From Deltaproteobacteria bacterium (GTDB taxonomy: Bacteria > Myxococcota_A > UBA9042), in the NCBI GenBank assembly GCA_020632665.1, contig JACKFC010000009.1:86007-150006 (forward strand): a stretch of DNA of 64,000 bases, written 5' to 3'. Made by a program: the position numbers and the translations under genes. Numbering within the stretch: position 1 is the stretch's first letter; every line of letters begins with the position of its first letter. This document shows positions 1-10,820 of this stretch, in pieces. The notes below the pieces were generated by a model. That model ran no database searches and was not told the DNA's origin. It saw only the letters and a program-made list of their open reading frames with translations.

Positions 1-1612
1 GCTTGCGCGCGATCTCCATCATCCGCCCGCTGCTGTTGGCGTGATGGCTCTCGATCAGGCGCAGACGGTAGGCCATCAACCGGATCGCGCGGGTCGGCAC
101 GAAGGCGATCTCGGTATGCGACGGCCGGCTCCAGAGGCCGACGCGGACCATCTCGCGGACCAGCCAGAACGACGCCAGCGGCCCGGCGCCGCGCAGCAGC
201 CCTTGGGTCAGGTTGCCGATCAGCATCTCGGAGGTCGGCGTCTCGGCCAGCACCGTCGGGAGATCCGTGCGCGTCGCCAGCGCCCGACTGCCGATCACCG
301 CGTCGAGCAAGATCGTCCGCACCTGCTGGCTCGCAGCATCGGGCATCGCCAAGCCCCAGCGGACCAGCACTTCGGCCAGCGCTTCCGGCCGTTCGAGCAG
401 GATCGCGACCGGCCCGAGGGCGCCGACCCGCTCGACCAAGAGGTTGGCCAGGGCGCCGTCGGGGCGAGCCGCGAAGAGCCGCGCCAACAGCGAGGCGAGG
501 AAGAGGTGCCGCCCCGGCTCGTTCTGCGCCATCCGCGTCTCGAGGCCGAAGGCGAGCAGCAGCGAACCGCCGCCGAGGCCGCGCTCGCGGCCGATCGTGC
601 GGAATTGCGCGATCACCTCCGCCGGCTCGGGCGGCTCCTGCTGGCAGGCCACCTCGAGCCGCGACTCGGACGCCAGCGTCGTCGGGGTGACCAACGCACG
701 ACCCACCACCGGCACCGCGACCCGCGGCACCGCCGAGGGCATCGGCGTCGTCGCCGCTTCGGTGGTCAGCTGCTCCTCGTAGGCGCGGAAGGTCGCGTCG
801 TCCACCGGCGGCGCTTCCGGCGGCAAGTCGGGGAATTCCTCGTCCTCGGCGGCGGGCGCGGCGGTGGCCTTCGTCGCGGGAGCAGCGGCGGCGGGAGCAG
901 CGGCGGCGGGAGCAGCGGCGGCGGCGGGAGCAGCGGCGGCGGCGGGAGCAGCGGCGGCAGCGGGCGCTGCGGCGGCCTTCGGCGCCGGAGCCTGCGTCGC
1001 AGCCGGCGCGTCCTCTTCTTCCTGCCCGTCTTCGGCCTCTTCCGCCTCTTCTTCGAGGAATTCGTCGACGTCGATCTGGCGCAGACGCGGCACGATCTCC
1101 TTGCCGAGATCGGTGAGGCCCCAGCGGATGCCGATCAACTTGATTCGCCCCGCGGCGACCATCCACTTGATCCAGTTCTGGAAGTCGGTCAGGCGAATGT
1201 GCTCGCCGGGGTAGACGTAGCTGGTCAGCATCCTGTGCAGCTCGTAGGTCGAATGCAGCCGGCCGCCGCCTTCCATGTCGAGCGCCTCGAGGACGTACTT
1301 CGCCAGCAGCGTGTTCTGATCGAGCATGCGCTGAAAGAGCGAAGCCTTCTGCGCTTCTTCGTCGTCCAGCGCGTCGTGGCCACGGGCCCAGGCGCCACAG
1401 CGGATCTTGTTGGCCTTGTTGGGAACGTCGAGCAGCTCGAGCAAGACCGGCGTCGTCTCCTTGTCGTAGACGTTGGCCTCGCGCAGCCACTCGCGCAGTT
1501 CCTTGAAGCTTGGTGAGGTTCGGCCGACGTGCGCGATGAGCCGATTGGTCCAGCCGAGCAACTCTTGCTCGCGGATATCCGGGAAGATGGCGTAGTCGAC
1601 GCGCTGAACCAT
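1..1612 (-). CDS. Unknown protein with acidic and Ala/Pro linker (3' end beyond window)
   Basis: The gene reads leftwards off the window edge, so the C-terminus is missing; at least 537 codons are present. The ATG start is supported by GGAGG eight bases upstream. Residues 1-185 form a compact charged region (begins MVQRVDYAIFPDIREQELLG) with the look of a helical or winged-helix fold. An acidic stretch (EEEAEEAE, about 187-194) follows, then an Ala/Pro linker built from APAAA-type units (about 212-260). A second Leu/Ala-rich helical region runs to the edge. No signal peptide or membrane segment is seen. The protein is probably cytoplasmic and two-domain. I do not recognise the family. It is divergent from the PEGA gene across a 176-base gap. 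Confidence 0.8.
   Translation of the reverse strand, partial: MVQRVDYAIFPDIREQELLGWTNRLIAHVGRTSPSFKELREWLREANVYDKETTPVLLELLDVPNKANKIRCGAWARGHDALDDEEAQKASLFQRMLDQNTLLAKYVLEALDMEGGGRLHSTYELHRMLTSYVYPGEHIRLTDFQNWIKWMVAAGRIKLIGIRWGLTDLGKEIVPRLRQIDVDEFLEEEAEEAEDGQEEEDAPAATQAPAPKAAAAPAAAAAPAAAAAPAAAAAPAAAAPAAAAPATKATAAPAAEDEEFPDLPPEAPPVDDATFRAYEEQLTTEAATTPMPSAVPRVAVPVVGRALVTPTTLASESRLEVACQQEPPEPAEVIAQFRTIGRERGLGGGSLLLAFGLETRMAQNEPGRHLFLASLLARLFAARPDGALANLLVERVGALGPVAILLERPEALAEVLVRWGLAMPDAASQQVRTILLDAVIGSRALATRTDLPTVLAETPTSEMLIGNLTQGLLRGAGPLASFWLVREMVRVGLWSRPSHTEIAFVPTRAIRLMAYRLRLIESHHANSSGRMMEIARK
877..960. repeat. Short tandem repeat encoding the Ala/Pro linker
   Basis: Two units of 15 bases (cgggagcagcggcgg) are followed by three units of 18 bases that add one GCN codon. 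On the coding (minus) strand they encode APAAA and APAAAA. All units are multiples of three, so copy-number change would lengthen the linker without a frameshift. Confidence 0.8.
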
Positions 1613-1735
1613 GGCGCTGTCCTCCGTTGCGGGGCGATCACGCCTCCCGTTGTGTGGCGACCCCGAGGTGAGGCAGCCCGGTGGCGTGGCGGTGGAGCGT
1701 AGCGCGGCGACGGCCTCCCGCAAAGGCACGCATTG

Positions 1736-1764
1736 TTGACCCATAGAGGCGCGCTCCGTAGGAT
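1736..1764 (+). promoter_or_regulatory. Predicted sigma70-type promoter of the PEGA operon
   Basis: TTGACC at 1736-1741, a 17-base spacer, then TAGGAT at 1759-1764. The same layout (TTGAC-N17-TAnnnT or nACAAT) recurs before other operon heads in this window. It lies 24 bases before the TTG at 1789 and 45 before the ATG at 1810. Confidence 0.55.
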
Positions 1765-1788
1765 CGCGGGCTCCACGCGGGGGACCTC

Positions 1789-2745
1789 TTGCTGACCAGC
1801 CAACGACCCATGATTCGCGCCTTCTGCGTCCTGCTCGGGGCGCTGGTCGGCTTGCTCCCTGCGATGCAGGCCCACGCGCGCAGCAAGAGCCGGAAGGAGC
1901 GCGTGCTGATCCTCCGGGTCGAGAGCACCCAGGTGCCCGACGCCGAGCGCCGCTCGCTCACCGACGCCCTCGCCGAGTCGGCCAAGCGCTACAAGCACTA
2001 CGACATCATCGTCAGCAAGAGCGACCTGGTCGAAGAGATGTTCGAGTTCGAGTGCACCGAGGCCGGCGTCGATTGCCTCGAGAAGCTCGGCAAGAAGTAC
2101 AAGGTCGACCGCGTCGTCTACTCCGAAGTCGCCAAGGGCAGCGACGGCAAGCTCGAGTGGTCGATGCGTGTGGTCGGGCTCAAGCCGGTGGCCCGCGTCG
2201 AACAATCGACCCGCCAGCCGCTCGAAGGCCACGACATCCAGAAGGTGACCGAGCGCGGCCTGTTGGTGCTGATCGGCCCGGTCGATCTGCCCGAACGCGG
2301 CGGCACACCCACCGGAACGCTGATGGTTCGGCTCGCCGGCGGCGGCGTGGCGCTGGTCTACGTCAACGAGAAGTTGCTCGGCCGCACCTCGGTCGGCGGG
2401 CTGACCGCGCCCCTGCCACCGGGGACCTACCGCCTCCGCGTGGTGCGCGCAGGCTACAAGGAATTCTCCACCGTCGTGCGCGTCGCCAGTGAGAAATCGA
2501 CCGAGCTCGCGGTGACGCTGGAGCTCGCGCCGGCACCGACCAAGCCGCCGCCGGGCGCGCCGTCCGAAGACGGGGGCGTGACCTCGAAGTGGTATTTTTG
2601 GGCTGGCATCGGCGCGGTCGTCGTCGGCGGCGCCGTCGCGGCCTACCTGTTGACCCGCGGCGACGACGCACCGTCGGTCGGCAACGCGTCGTTCAGTTTC
2701 GACAGCGACGACGCGCACCTCGACCCGGTCTTTGCTGGGAAATGA
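1789..2745 (+). CDS. PEGA-domain protein with signal peptide and C-terminal membrane segment
   Basis: The 318-residue protein starts at TTG 1789 (GGGGGA just upstream); ATG 1810 is an alternative that also leaves a good signal peptide (AFCVLLGALVGLLPAMQAHA). Residues 35-150 look like an alpha/beta domain that measures or binds something (LILRVESTQVP, then a Cys pair around FECTEAGVDCLE). A PEGA beta-sandwich follows at about 176-250 (VYVNEKLLGRTSVGG, LPPGTYRLRVVRAGY). A single hydrophobic helix (WAGIGAVVVGGAVAAYLL) is followed by a short Ser/Asp tail. PEGA domains are surface or periplasmic modules common in Myxococcota; the substrate is unknown. It is the first gene of an operon and overlaps the next gene by ATGA. 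Confidence 0.85.
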   Translation: MLTSQRPMIRAFCVLLGALVGLLPAMQAHARSKSRKERVLILRVESTQVPDAERRSLTDALAESAKRYKHYDIIVSKSDLVEEMFEFECTEAGVDCLEKLGKKYKVDRVVYSEVAKGSDGKLEWSMRVVGLKPVARVEQSTRQPLEGHDIQKVTERGLLVLIGPVDLPERGGTPTGTLMVRLAGGGVALVYVNEKLLGRTSVGGLTAPLPPGTYRLRVVRAGYKEFSTVVRVASEKSTELAVTLELAPAPTKPPPGAPSEDGGVTSKWYFWAGIGAVVVGGAVAAYLLTRGDDAPSVGNASFSFDSDDAHLDPVFAGK

Positions 2746-4640
2746 GCATGGACGGGGCATTGAGCATGGACGGAGCAGTGAACAACGGCAGGGCGTCGGG
2801 CGCCATCGGATTTCGGCGCGGGCTCTGGCTCGTCGCGGCGGCAGCGTTGGTCCTCGCCGGCTGCGAGGCGGCCGAGACGCCGGCCCCCGAGGGCGGCTAC
2901 GGCGTGATGGCGTTCGCGCTGGGCAGCAAGGTCCCGGGCGCGACGCATATGAGCGTGCAGGTCTTCCACGGCGCGGTCACCGCCGCCGGGCAGGTGCCGC
3001 GCTACGCGCTGGGCTGCGTGCCCTTCGACGATCCCGACGGCACGGTGAAGAACCCCTTCACCCTGGACAAGCTGCCGGTGCGCTCGGATTACGCGGTGCT
3101 GGTCGAGCTCTTCTCCGACAGCGGCTGCACGACCCGTGTGATGCGCGCCTACCGCGGCGGCATCGTGGTCGAGCCGGTGACGACGGCCGAGGCGGCGGCG
3201 ACGCCGTACTACCTGCAACCGGCGCTGGATGGTGCGTTCACCGGCATGGCCCGGGCGTCGGCGAGCGCGGCGGCCGAGGTGGCGCAGCGCTCCTGCACCG
3301 CCGACGCCGAGTGCCAGGGCGTGCATCCGGCCGCGGTCTGTCGCAACAACCGCTGCGAGCTCGAGAGCCTGTTCCCGCTCAACGGCGGCGGCCGTCGCGG
3401 CTTGCCGACCACGACGACCTTGGACGACGGCCGCGTCGTGATCCACGGCGGCGTCGCGGTTCCGGGGCAGAACGACGTCTGGGCGGCGACGTCGCAGCGG
3501 GTCGAGGTCTTCGATCCCCGGCTCGGTCGCTTCGAGGCGCCGGCGGCGATCATCGACGCCTTCGACGACGTGGCGCGGACCGCGCTCGGCCGCAGCGTCG
3601 TCGGCGGCGCGACGGTGCTCTGGGCGGTCGGCGGCAGCGAGCGGCTGCTGGTCGGTCGCGACGGCGCCAAGCTCAAGACCGGCCTCGACGCTGCGACCTG
3701 CAACCCCGGCGCCGCCGGTTGCCCGGTGAGCGACGCCGTGTGGCGCGCCGACCTGGCGGCGAAGGTCTCGATCGGCACGACGCTCGGCCGGCCGCGTGGA
3801 CGCGCGATCGTCGAGCGGGTGATCACGCCAGCCGGCCCACGCCTGCTGATCGCCGGCGGCGCCGAGCTGCCCTTGCCGAAGTCCGGTGATTCCCGCCTGG
3901 GCGACGCCCGCCTCTGTCAGCTCGACGCCGGCGTGGCCGAATGCAAGGACGCCGCCGCGCTGATGGCGACCGGTCGGGCCAACGCGGCGACGCTCTGCAT
4001 CGACATGACGCTGCAGGGTTGCCGCCGCCTGCTGATCTTCGGCGGCCGGGCGAGCAAGGCCGCTCCGCTGGCGGAGATCTACGACGCGACCAAGGACGCC
4101 TACGAGGCCGTGCAGCTCGCGGCCGGCACCGTCCCCGAGCAGGTTCACGGCGGCGAATTGATCCGCCTCGACGACAAGACTGCGTTGCTGCTCGGGGCGA
4201 CCGCCGCGCCGCTCTTCCTCGATCCGGCCCTTTCGGTCGCGCCGGCGCCGCTCGCGCCACTGGTGGTCGCCATCGACGAGTCGACCTCACCGACGACGCT
4301 GACGCTCACCGCCGCCGATCTCTCCGCCGCGCCCGGCAAAGACGCTGGCAAGCGCGCGCTCGCCGCTGCTGCGGCCCTGCCCGGCGGCGGCGCCGTCCTC
4401 GCCGGTGGCGTCGACGCGAGCGGCACCATCATCGCGGATGCGCTGATCTTCGACGCGACAGGTGCCGCGATTGCCCGCGCGGCGCTGGAGCGGCCGCGGT
4501 ACGGCGCGCGCCTGCAGGCGATCGGAGGCACCGGGCCCTTCGGCGGCTGCCTGATGCTGGTCGGCGGCTTCGGCGCCAGCGACGGTGGCAGCGACGAGGC
4601 CCTCTCGCACGTCGAGCTCTACTGCCCCGCGGCGCCATGA
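2742..4640 (+). CDS. Kelch-like repeat lipoprotein
   Basis: The 632-residue protein starts at ATG 2742, inside the stop of the PEGA gene. The unusually long polar N-terminus is followed by a lipoprotein signal ending LVLAGC, with Cys41 as predicted lipidation site. Residues 200-220 hold a Cys-rich segment of the C-x5-C-x7-C-x4-C kind often seen in Myxococcota surface proteins. The rest is a predicted kelch/galactose-oxidase-like propeller with recurring blades of the type GRVVIHGG, LLIFGGRAS, GAVLAGGVD and LMLVGGFG followed by an acidic strand. Such lipoproteins are probably outer-membrane or surface scaffolds; no catalytic residues are evident. The first two MDGA-coding segments are a short duplication, so a start at the second or third Met is possible. 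Confidence 0.8.
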   Translation: MSMDGALSMDGAVNNGRASGAIGFRRGLWLVAAAALVLAGCEAAETPAPEGGYGVMAFALGSKVPGATHMSVQVFHGAVTAAGQVPRYALGCVPFDDPDGTVKNPFTLDKLPVRSDYAVLVELFSDSGCTTRVMRAYRGGIVVEPVTTAEAAATPYYLQPALDGAFTGMARASASAAAEVAQRSCTADAECQGVHPAAVCRNNRCELESLFPLNGGGRRGLPTTTTLDDGRVVIHGGVAVPGQNDVWAATSQRVEVFDPRLGRFEAPAAIIDAFDDVARTALGRSVVGGATVLWAVGGSERLLVGRDGAKLKTGLDAATCNPGAAGCPVSDAVWRADLAAKVSIGTTLGRPRGRAIVERVITPAGPRLLIAGGAELPLPKSGDSRLGDARLCQLDAGVAECKDAAALMATGRANAATLCIDMTLQGCRRLLIFGGRASKAAPLAEIYDATKDAYEAVQLAAGTVPEQVHGGELIRLDDKTALLLGATAAPLFLDPALSVAPAPLAPLVVAIDESTSPTTLTLTAADLSAAPGKDAGKRALAAAAALPGGGAVLAGGVDASGTIIADALIFDATGAAIARAALERPRYGARLQAIGGTGPFGGCLMLVGGFGASDGGSDEALSHVELYCPAAP

Positions 4641-6646
4641 GCCAAGCGCCAGCCCGTGGTGGCTGGCTCGCGGTCGCGGTCGGAGTGGCCGCGTGGTCCT
4701 GGCTCACCGCACCCGCTCTCGGCTTCTTCGACGCGGGCGAACTCGCCGCGGCCGCCGTCGAACCGGGCGTCCCCCACCCGACGGGCTTCCCGCTCTTGCT
4801 CCTGGCCGGACAAGCGGCGCGCTTGCTGCCGCTGGGCACCCTCGCGGGCAAGATTCACCTCCTCGGCACGATCGCCACCGTCGCGGCCGCCGTGCTGCTG
4901 GCGCAGGCGCTGACGCCGTCCTCGTGGCCGCGCCGAACGGCGTGGCTCTGGTGGAGCACCGCGGCGCTGGCGGGCCCCCTCGCCGGCGCAGTGGCGCTGC
5001 ACGCGCGGCAGACCGAGGTCTACCCGCTGGCGCTCCTCCACGCCGCGCTGGTGGCGCTGGCCTGGACCCGCACACGGGGCGGCGCGCGTCTCGCCGCCAT
5101 GGTCGTGCTGGCGGCGCTCGGCGCGACGATCCACGCCGAAGCCGTGGGCCTCGGTGCGGCCGGGGTGCTCGGCGCCGTCGCGGTCGGCGACGCCCGGCGG
5201 CCCCGGGGAGACGCCGTCCTGGTCGGCGCCCTCGCCGGGATGCTCGCGGCGGGCGGCCTCTTCGCCCTGCCCTTGATCGCGCTGCGGCGGCCGGCGCTGG
5301 ATTGGGGCGGCGTCGACGCGATCGGCCCGCTGCTCGACCACCTCAGCGGCGCCTCGATCCGCACGGCATTCGCCGACCGCATCGGCGTGGCGCCGCACGA
5401 GGCGGCGTGGGCGCTGGGCCGCGACGTCTGGGCTGACCTGGGCCCTGCCGCCCTGCTCGGCGTGCTCGGCGGCGTCCTGGCCTGGCGCGGCGCTCGCCCC
5501 GGGGCGCTCGCCTTGATCGTGATGGCGGTGCTCGACGCGCTGTGGGCGATCGTCGTCAACCCGATGGGCATCCGCGATCAACAGGTCGGCCTGCTGCTGC
5601 GCCTCGGGCTGACCCTCTTCGCGGCCCTTGCGATCTGGTCGACGCTGGCCCGACACCGGCTGACCCGCCTGCTCGCGCCGGCCCTCGCCGCCCTGGCCCT
5701 GGTCGCGACGGCGACGGCGCGGCCGAACGCGACGCTCGAAGCGGCGGCGCGTCACGGTGATGCGCTGCTCGACGCGCTGCCGGCCGCGGGATTGGCGGTC
5801 GCGGCAGCGGACCACACCGCGTCGGCGTGCCTCTGGCTGCAGGCGGCAGAGGGGGCGCGGCCCGACGCGCGCTGCCTGCCGCTCGTCTTCGCCCGCAGCG
5901 GTCGGATGCTCGGCAGGATCGGCGAGCGCCTGGGCGAACCCTCGTTCGTCGCCGCCGCAGCGGCCGTGCAGCGCGCTGGGAATGCGCGCGAACGCGCGGC
6001 GGCGTTGGGTGGCTGGCTGCGGCCCTACGCCGCTGCCGACGCCCTGCGCTGGGAGCCGGGCCGGGCCTTCGAAGACGCCCAGGTCGCCGGCGCGCTCCGA
6101 CCGGGCGTGCCCTGGGGCGAAGTCGGCCTCGCGGCGGCGGCGACCGTCGCCGAGGCGGCCGAGGCGATGGCGGTCTCGGTGGTGCAGCGCTGCGCCGAGG
6201 CCGGCGCTGGCTGCGCCCCGGAGACGCCGCTGCGCCGACACCACGCCGATGGGCTCGCTGTCTGGGGCGCCTTGTTGCTCCGCCGCGGCGACGCCGATGG
6301 GCAGCGCGGGGCGCGGGCGTTGCTCGAGGCTGCGGTCCGCCTCGACGCCAGGCGCTCGAAGGCGCTGCACAACTTGGCCGTCGTGCGGTTGGCAGAGGGC
6401 GACGCGCAGAGCGCAGCGGCGTTGGCGATGCGGGCGCTCGTGGTCGCACCGGACTACCGACCGGCTTGGCGCAGCGCGGCACGGGCGGCGCTGCGTAGCG
6501 GCGACGCCGACCGGGCGGTGCACGCGGCGCAGCGGGCCCTCGGGCCGCGCCCGGGAGCTGGCGAGCGGCGTTGGTTGGCGTCGTTGCTCGGCGAGGCCTC
6601 GCCGGAGCTCGCTGCGCGGCTGCAGGCCTTGTTGCCGGCGCCCTGA
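4637..6646 (+). CDS. DUF2723 multi-spanning membrane protein (mannosyltransferase-like)
   Basis: The 669-residue protein begins at ATG 4637, overlapping the previous stop by ATGA. Its N-terminus has the hallmark of DUF2723: FFDAGELAAAAVEPGVPHPT then GFPLLLLAGQAARLLP, equivalent to the D-x-GEL...G-HP-x-GFPL motif. About ten hydrophobic helices run to residue 370. A soluble, Ala-rich TPR-like region follows (about 480-665, e.g. KALHNLAVVRLAEGDAQSAA). DUF2723 proteins share the GT-C fold of protein O-mannosyltransferases, so transfer of a lipid-linked sugar to periplasmic acceptors is likely; acceptor and sugar are unknown. The two preceding surface proteins are natural candidates for substrates, by inference only. 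Confidence 0.85.
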   Translation: MSQAPARGGWLAVAVGVAAWSWLTAPALGFFDAGELAAAAVEPGVPHPTGFPLLLLAGQAARLLPLGTLAGKIHLLGTIATVAAAVLLAQALTPSSWPRRTAWLWWSTAALAGPLAGAVALHARQTEVYPLALLHAALVALAWTRTRGGARLAAMVVLAALGATIHAEAVGLGAAGVLGAVAVGDARRPRGDAVLVGALAGMLAAGGLFALPLIALRRPALDWGGVDAIGPLLDHLSGASIRTAFADRIGVAPHEAAWALGRDVWADLGPAALLGVLGGVLAWRGARPGALALIVMAVLDALWAIVVNPMGIRDQQVGLLLRLGLTLFAALAIWSTLARHRLTRLLAPALAALALVATATARPNATLEAAARHGDALLDALPAAGLAVAAADHTASACLWLQAAEGARPDARCLPLVFARSGRMLGRIGERLGEPSFVAAAAAVQRAGNARERAAALGGWLRPYAAADALRWEPGRAFEDAQVAGALRPGVPWGEVGLAAAATVAEAAEAMAVSVVQRCAEAGAGCAPETPLRRHHADGLAVWGALLLRRGDADGQRGARALLEAAVRLDARRSKALHNLAVVRLAEGDAQSAAALAMRALVVAPDYRPAWRSAARAALRSGDADRAVHAAQRALGPRPGAGERRWLASLLGEASPELAARLQALLPAP

Positions 6647-6697
6647 GGCCCTTGCGACGGTCGCACCGAAGGCCGGCTTCGGCTATCGTCCGCGGCC

Positions 6698-8368
6698 ATG
6701 GCGAGGATGCTCCCCAGCGCAGGTCCGATCGCGAACGCCCCCGGTGCGACACGACGCCTCTATGACCGTTTGCAGCGGGCGCTGCCCGAGCGGATTCTGG
6801 TGATCCAGCAGGCGCGCTGGGTCGGCAAGAGCGTGCCGGGCGAGCCGCTGCGCGACGGCGAGGCCGACTTCGTCCTGCTCGACCCGGAGCGCGGCGTCTT
6901 GCTGCTCGACGTGCGCAGCGGTGGGCTCGCCTACGATCCGAGCGCCCGGCGCTGGACGCGAGGGCACGGCGGCGTGACCGACGATCCCTTCACCCGCCTC
7001 GACGCCGCGGCAGACGGCCTGCGTCGGTTGTTGGCCGACCTCGCCGCGCCGACCCCGGTCGCCCCGGTCTGCGGCTACGCGGTGGTCTTGCCGGACGTCG
7101 TGGTCCCCCGCAGCGGCCTCGGCCCCTTCGCGCCGGCCGAGCGGACCATCGATCTCGACGGGATGGACGCCCTCGCGGGCCGGATCGACGGCCTCTTCGC
7201 GCATTTCGAAGCGCGCACGCCAGCCCGTGGCAACGCCGCGGCGCGCTGGTGGTGGCGCGCCGCCGAGGAGCTCTTCGTCGCGCCACGCCGGGTCCGGGTC
7301 CGGCTGCGGCAGCGGGTCGAAGAGGCGCAGGAGGCGATGCTCGCGCTCGGCGAGGGCCAGATCGCGGTGCTCGAGATGATGGGCCGGCTGCGGCGGGCGA
7401 CCATCTACGGGCCAGCCGGCACCGGCAAGACGGTCCTGGCGATCGAGAAGGCGCGGATGCTGGCGCGACAGGGTCAGGACGTGCTGCTGACCTGCTACAA
7501 CAAGGCGCTCGGGCAGCACATGGCGCGCGAGACCGAGGGCGAGGCCCGGATCACCGCGATGCATTTCCACGACCTCTGCTGGCGGCTCGGTGGCTTCGAG
7601 CAGCGCGGTGAGGAGGTGCCGTCCGGCGGCGTGGCGCGGCAGGCTTTCTTCGACGAACGGGTCCCCGCCGCCTTCGCCGAGGCGATGCGCCGCGGCGTCC
7701 CCTGCTTCGACGCGGTCGTGGTCGACGAGGCGCAGGACTTCCTGCCCGGTTGGTGGGCGACGCTCGACGCCGCCTGTCGCGACCGCGATCGCGCGATCCG
7801 CTACCTCTTCTACGACGATCAGCAATGCCTGCGTGACCACACGCCGGACGTTCCGGGCGCCGAGCAGGCGCTGGTGCTCGGCACGAATTGGCGCAATACC
7901 CAGGCGATCCACGACCACCTCGCCAAGCTGCTGCCGGGGCTCTCACAGATCCGTTGCATCTCACCAGCTGGCACGCCCGTCGAGATCGAGCCGACCACGC
8001 CGGATTTCGGCGCCGCGTTGCGCCGCGTGATGATGCGCCTGTGCGGCGAAGGCGGCGTGCGACCCGACGACGTCGTGGTGCTCAGCGGCCACAACCCCTC
8101 GCGCTCGAAGGTCCTCGCCCTGCCGCAGCCGGTCGGCCCGGTGCGGCTGACGGCAGGCGACGAACGCGGCGCCGTCCGGGTCCGCTCGGTGCAGAGCTTC
8201 AAGGGCCTGGAGGCGCCGGTCGTGGTCCTGACCGAGCTCGACGCCTACGGCCCGGAGAAACGCCACGCGCTCTATTACGCCGGCGCCTCACGGGCACAGG
8301 GGCACCTGGTCGTCCTGGACAACGCACTGCTGCCGGAGCAGGTCGCCCGCGGCGTCGGCAAGCCGTGA
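6698..8368 (+). CDS. NERD-domain and UvrD-like helicase fusion
   Basis: The 556-residue protein starts at ATG 6698, 51 bases after the previous gene. Residues 15-175 resemble a nuclease-related (NERD) domain, with GEADFVLLD (about 52-60) and LLLDVRSG (about 69-76). In typical NERD domains the latter reads like LEVKGG, so here the usual Glu and Lys are Asp and Arg. The helicase part carries Walker A GPAGTGKT (about 238-245), Walker B VVDEAQDF (about 341-348), GTNWRNT, SFKGLEAPVVVLTELD and YAGASRAQGHLVV, matching superfamily 1 motifs. Such proteins act in DNA repair or processing. It heads a run that continues with a lipoprotein and mur genes, an unexpected partnership. Confidence 0.85.
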   Translation: MARMLPSAGPIANAPGATRRLYDRLQRALPERILVIQQARWVGKSVPGEPLRDGEADFVLLDPERGVLLLDVRSGGLAYDPSARRWTRGHGGVTDDPFTRLDAAADGLRRLLADLAAPTPVAPVCGYAVVLPDVVVPRSGLGPFAPAERTIDLDGMDALAGRIDGLFAHFEARTPARGNAAARWWWRAAEELFVAPRRVRVRLRQRVEEAQEAMLALGEGQIAVLEMMGRLRRATIYGPAGTGKTVLAIEKARMLARQGQDVLLTCYNKALGQHMARETEGEARITAMHFHDLCWRLGGFEQRGEEVPSGGVARQAFFDERVPAAFAEAMRRGVPCFDAVVVDEAQDFLPGWWATLDAACRDRDRAIRYLFYDDQQCLRDHTPDVPGAEQALVLGTNWRNTQAIHDHLAKLLPGLSQIRCISPAGTPVEIEPTTPDFGAALRRVMMRLCGEGGVRPDDVVVLSGHNPSRSKVLALPQPVGPVRLTAGDERGAVRVRSVQSFKGLEAPVVVLTELDAYGPEKRHALYYAGASRAQGHLVVLDNALLPEQVARGVGKP

Positions 8369-9353
8369 GCGCCCGCTGGCTCTGCCTGCTCCTGCTCGCG
8401 CTGCCGGCCTGCAAGCGCAACGCGCCGGTCACGGCCGAGGCGAGCACGACCGCCGAAGAGGGCGACGCCACGACGACCGCCGCCGCGGCCCTGCCCGGCC
8501 TCTGCCTCTGGGTGATCGAGATTTCGCCGGCGGGCCCGCGTGGCGAGGCGTTGCAGAAGGCCCTGCTCGAGCGCCTACCCGGCACGGGGCCCTTCCTCGG
8601 CATCGGCGGCCCTGCCGGCGCCGGCAAGGCGAGCTGCCCGCCGACGCTCTCGCCGCTGGCGCGGGCTGGCCTGAGCGTCGCGGTCGCGCTCGACCCGGTC
8701 GACGACGCCGGCGAGCCGACCACACTGGAGCGCGGCACGCAGCTGCTATTGCGGGCCCGGGCCCACGTCGAGCGGGGTGACGACGAGGGCAGGCCGCAGA
8801 TCGCCGAGGCAAACCTGGAGATCCCGGTGCCGCTGCCACCCGAGGCCGACGCGGCGGCGATCGACAAGCTGTGGACCTGGCGCGCGGTGACGGCGGCGAC
8901 GCTGGCCGCCGAGGACGCCGCGGGCCAGCTCGTCCTGCGGACGTTCGACGACGCGGCGGTCCGCGCGGCGCTCGACGACGACGCGATCTGGCGGCGGATC
9001 GGCGCGCTGCGCGAGATCGGTGAACGCGGGCTGGGCAGCGAGCGGCAGTCCGTGGAGGCGCTCGCCCGGGGATCGCGGCCGGATCTGGCGGCGGTGGCCG
9101 CGGCGACGCTGGGCCGGCTGGGCGACGGCAAGAGCGTGCCCGCCTTGCGTCAGGCGCTCGCGCACAGCAGCGTCGAGGTCGCCGACGCGGCGCTCGTCGC
9201 GCTCTCCGATCTCGCCGACCCGAGCGCCCGCGCGGCGTTGCAGGAGGCGGCGCGCGAGCACCCACACCCATGGATTCGACAGCGCGCGCTCGTGCTGCTA
9301 CGCAGCGGCCCGGGAGCCGCAGCCGGCGCCGCCGAGCGCCAAGGGAGGACGCC

Positions 9354-9357
<4 letters not shown>
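8365..9357 (+). CDS. HEAT-repeat lipoprotein
   Basis: The 330-residue protein starts at GTG 8365, overlapping the helicase stop by GTGA. A short signal (LCLLLLALPAC) places the lipidated Cys near residue 15. A Thr/Ala/Glu-rich linker is followed by a domain with a conserved-looking core (LCLWVIEISPAGPRG, FLGIGGPAGAG) that I do not recognise. The C-terminal 90 residues form two or three HEAT-like helix pairs (VAAATLGRLGDGKSVPALRQ, DAALVALSDLADPSARAALQ). It is likely a periplasm-facing scaffold. It overlaps murC by TTGA, so co-translation with the Mur ligases is probable and an envelope role fits. Confidence 0.8.

Positions 9358-10816
<1,459 letters not shown>

Positions 10817-10820
<4 letters not shown>

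Noticed and set aside
877..960. Regular repeats resembling a satellite or array
   Set aside because: In-frame codon repeats of the Ala/Pro linker with no spacers.
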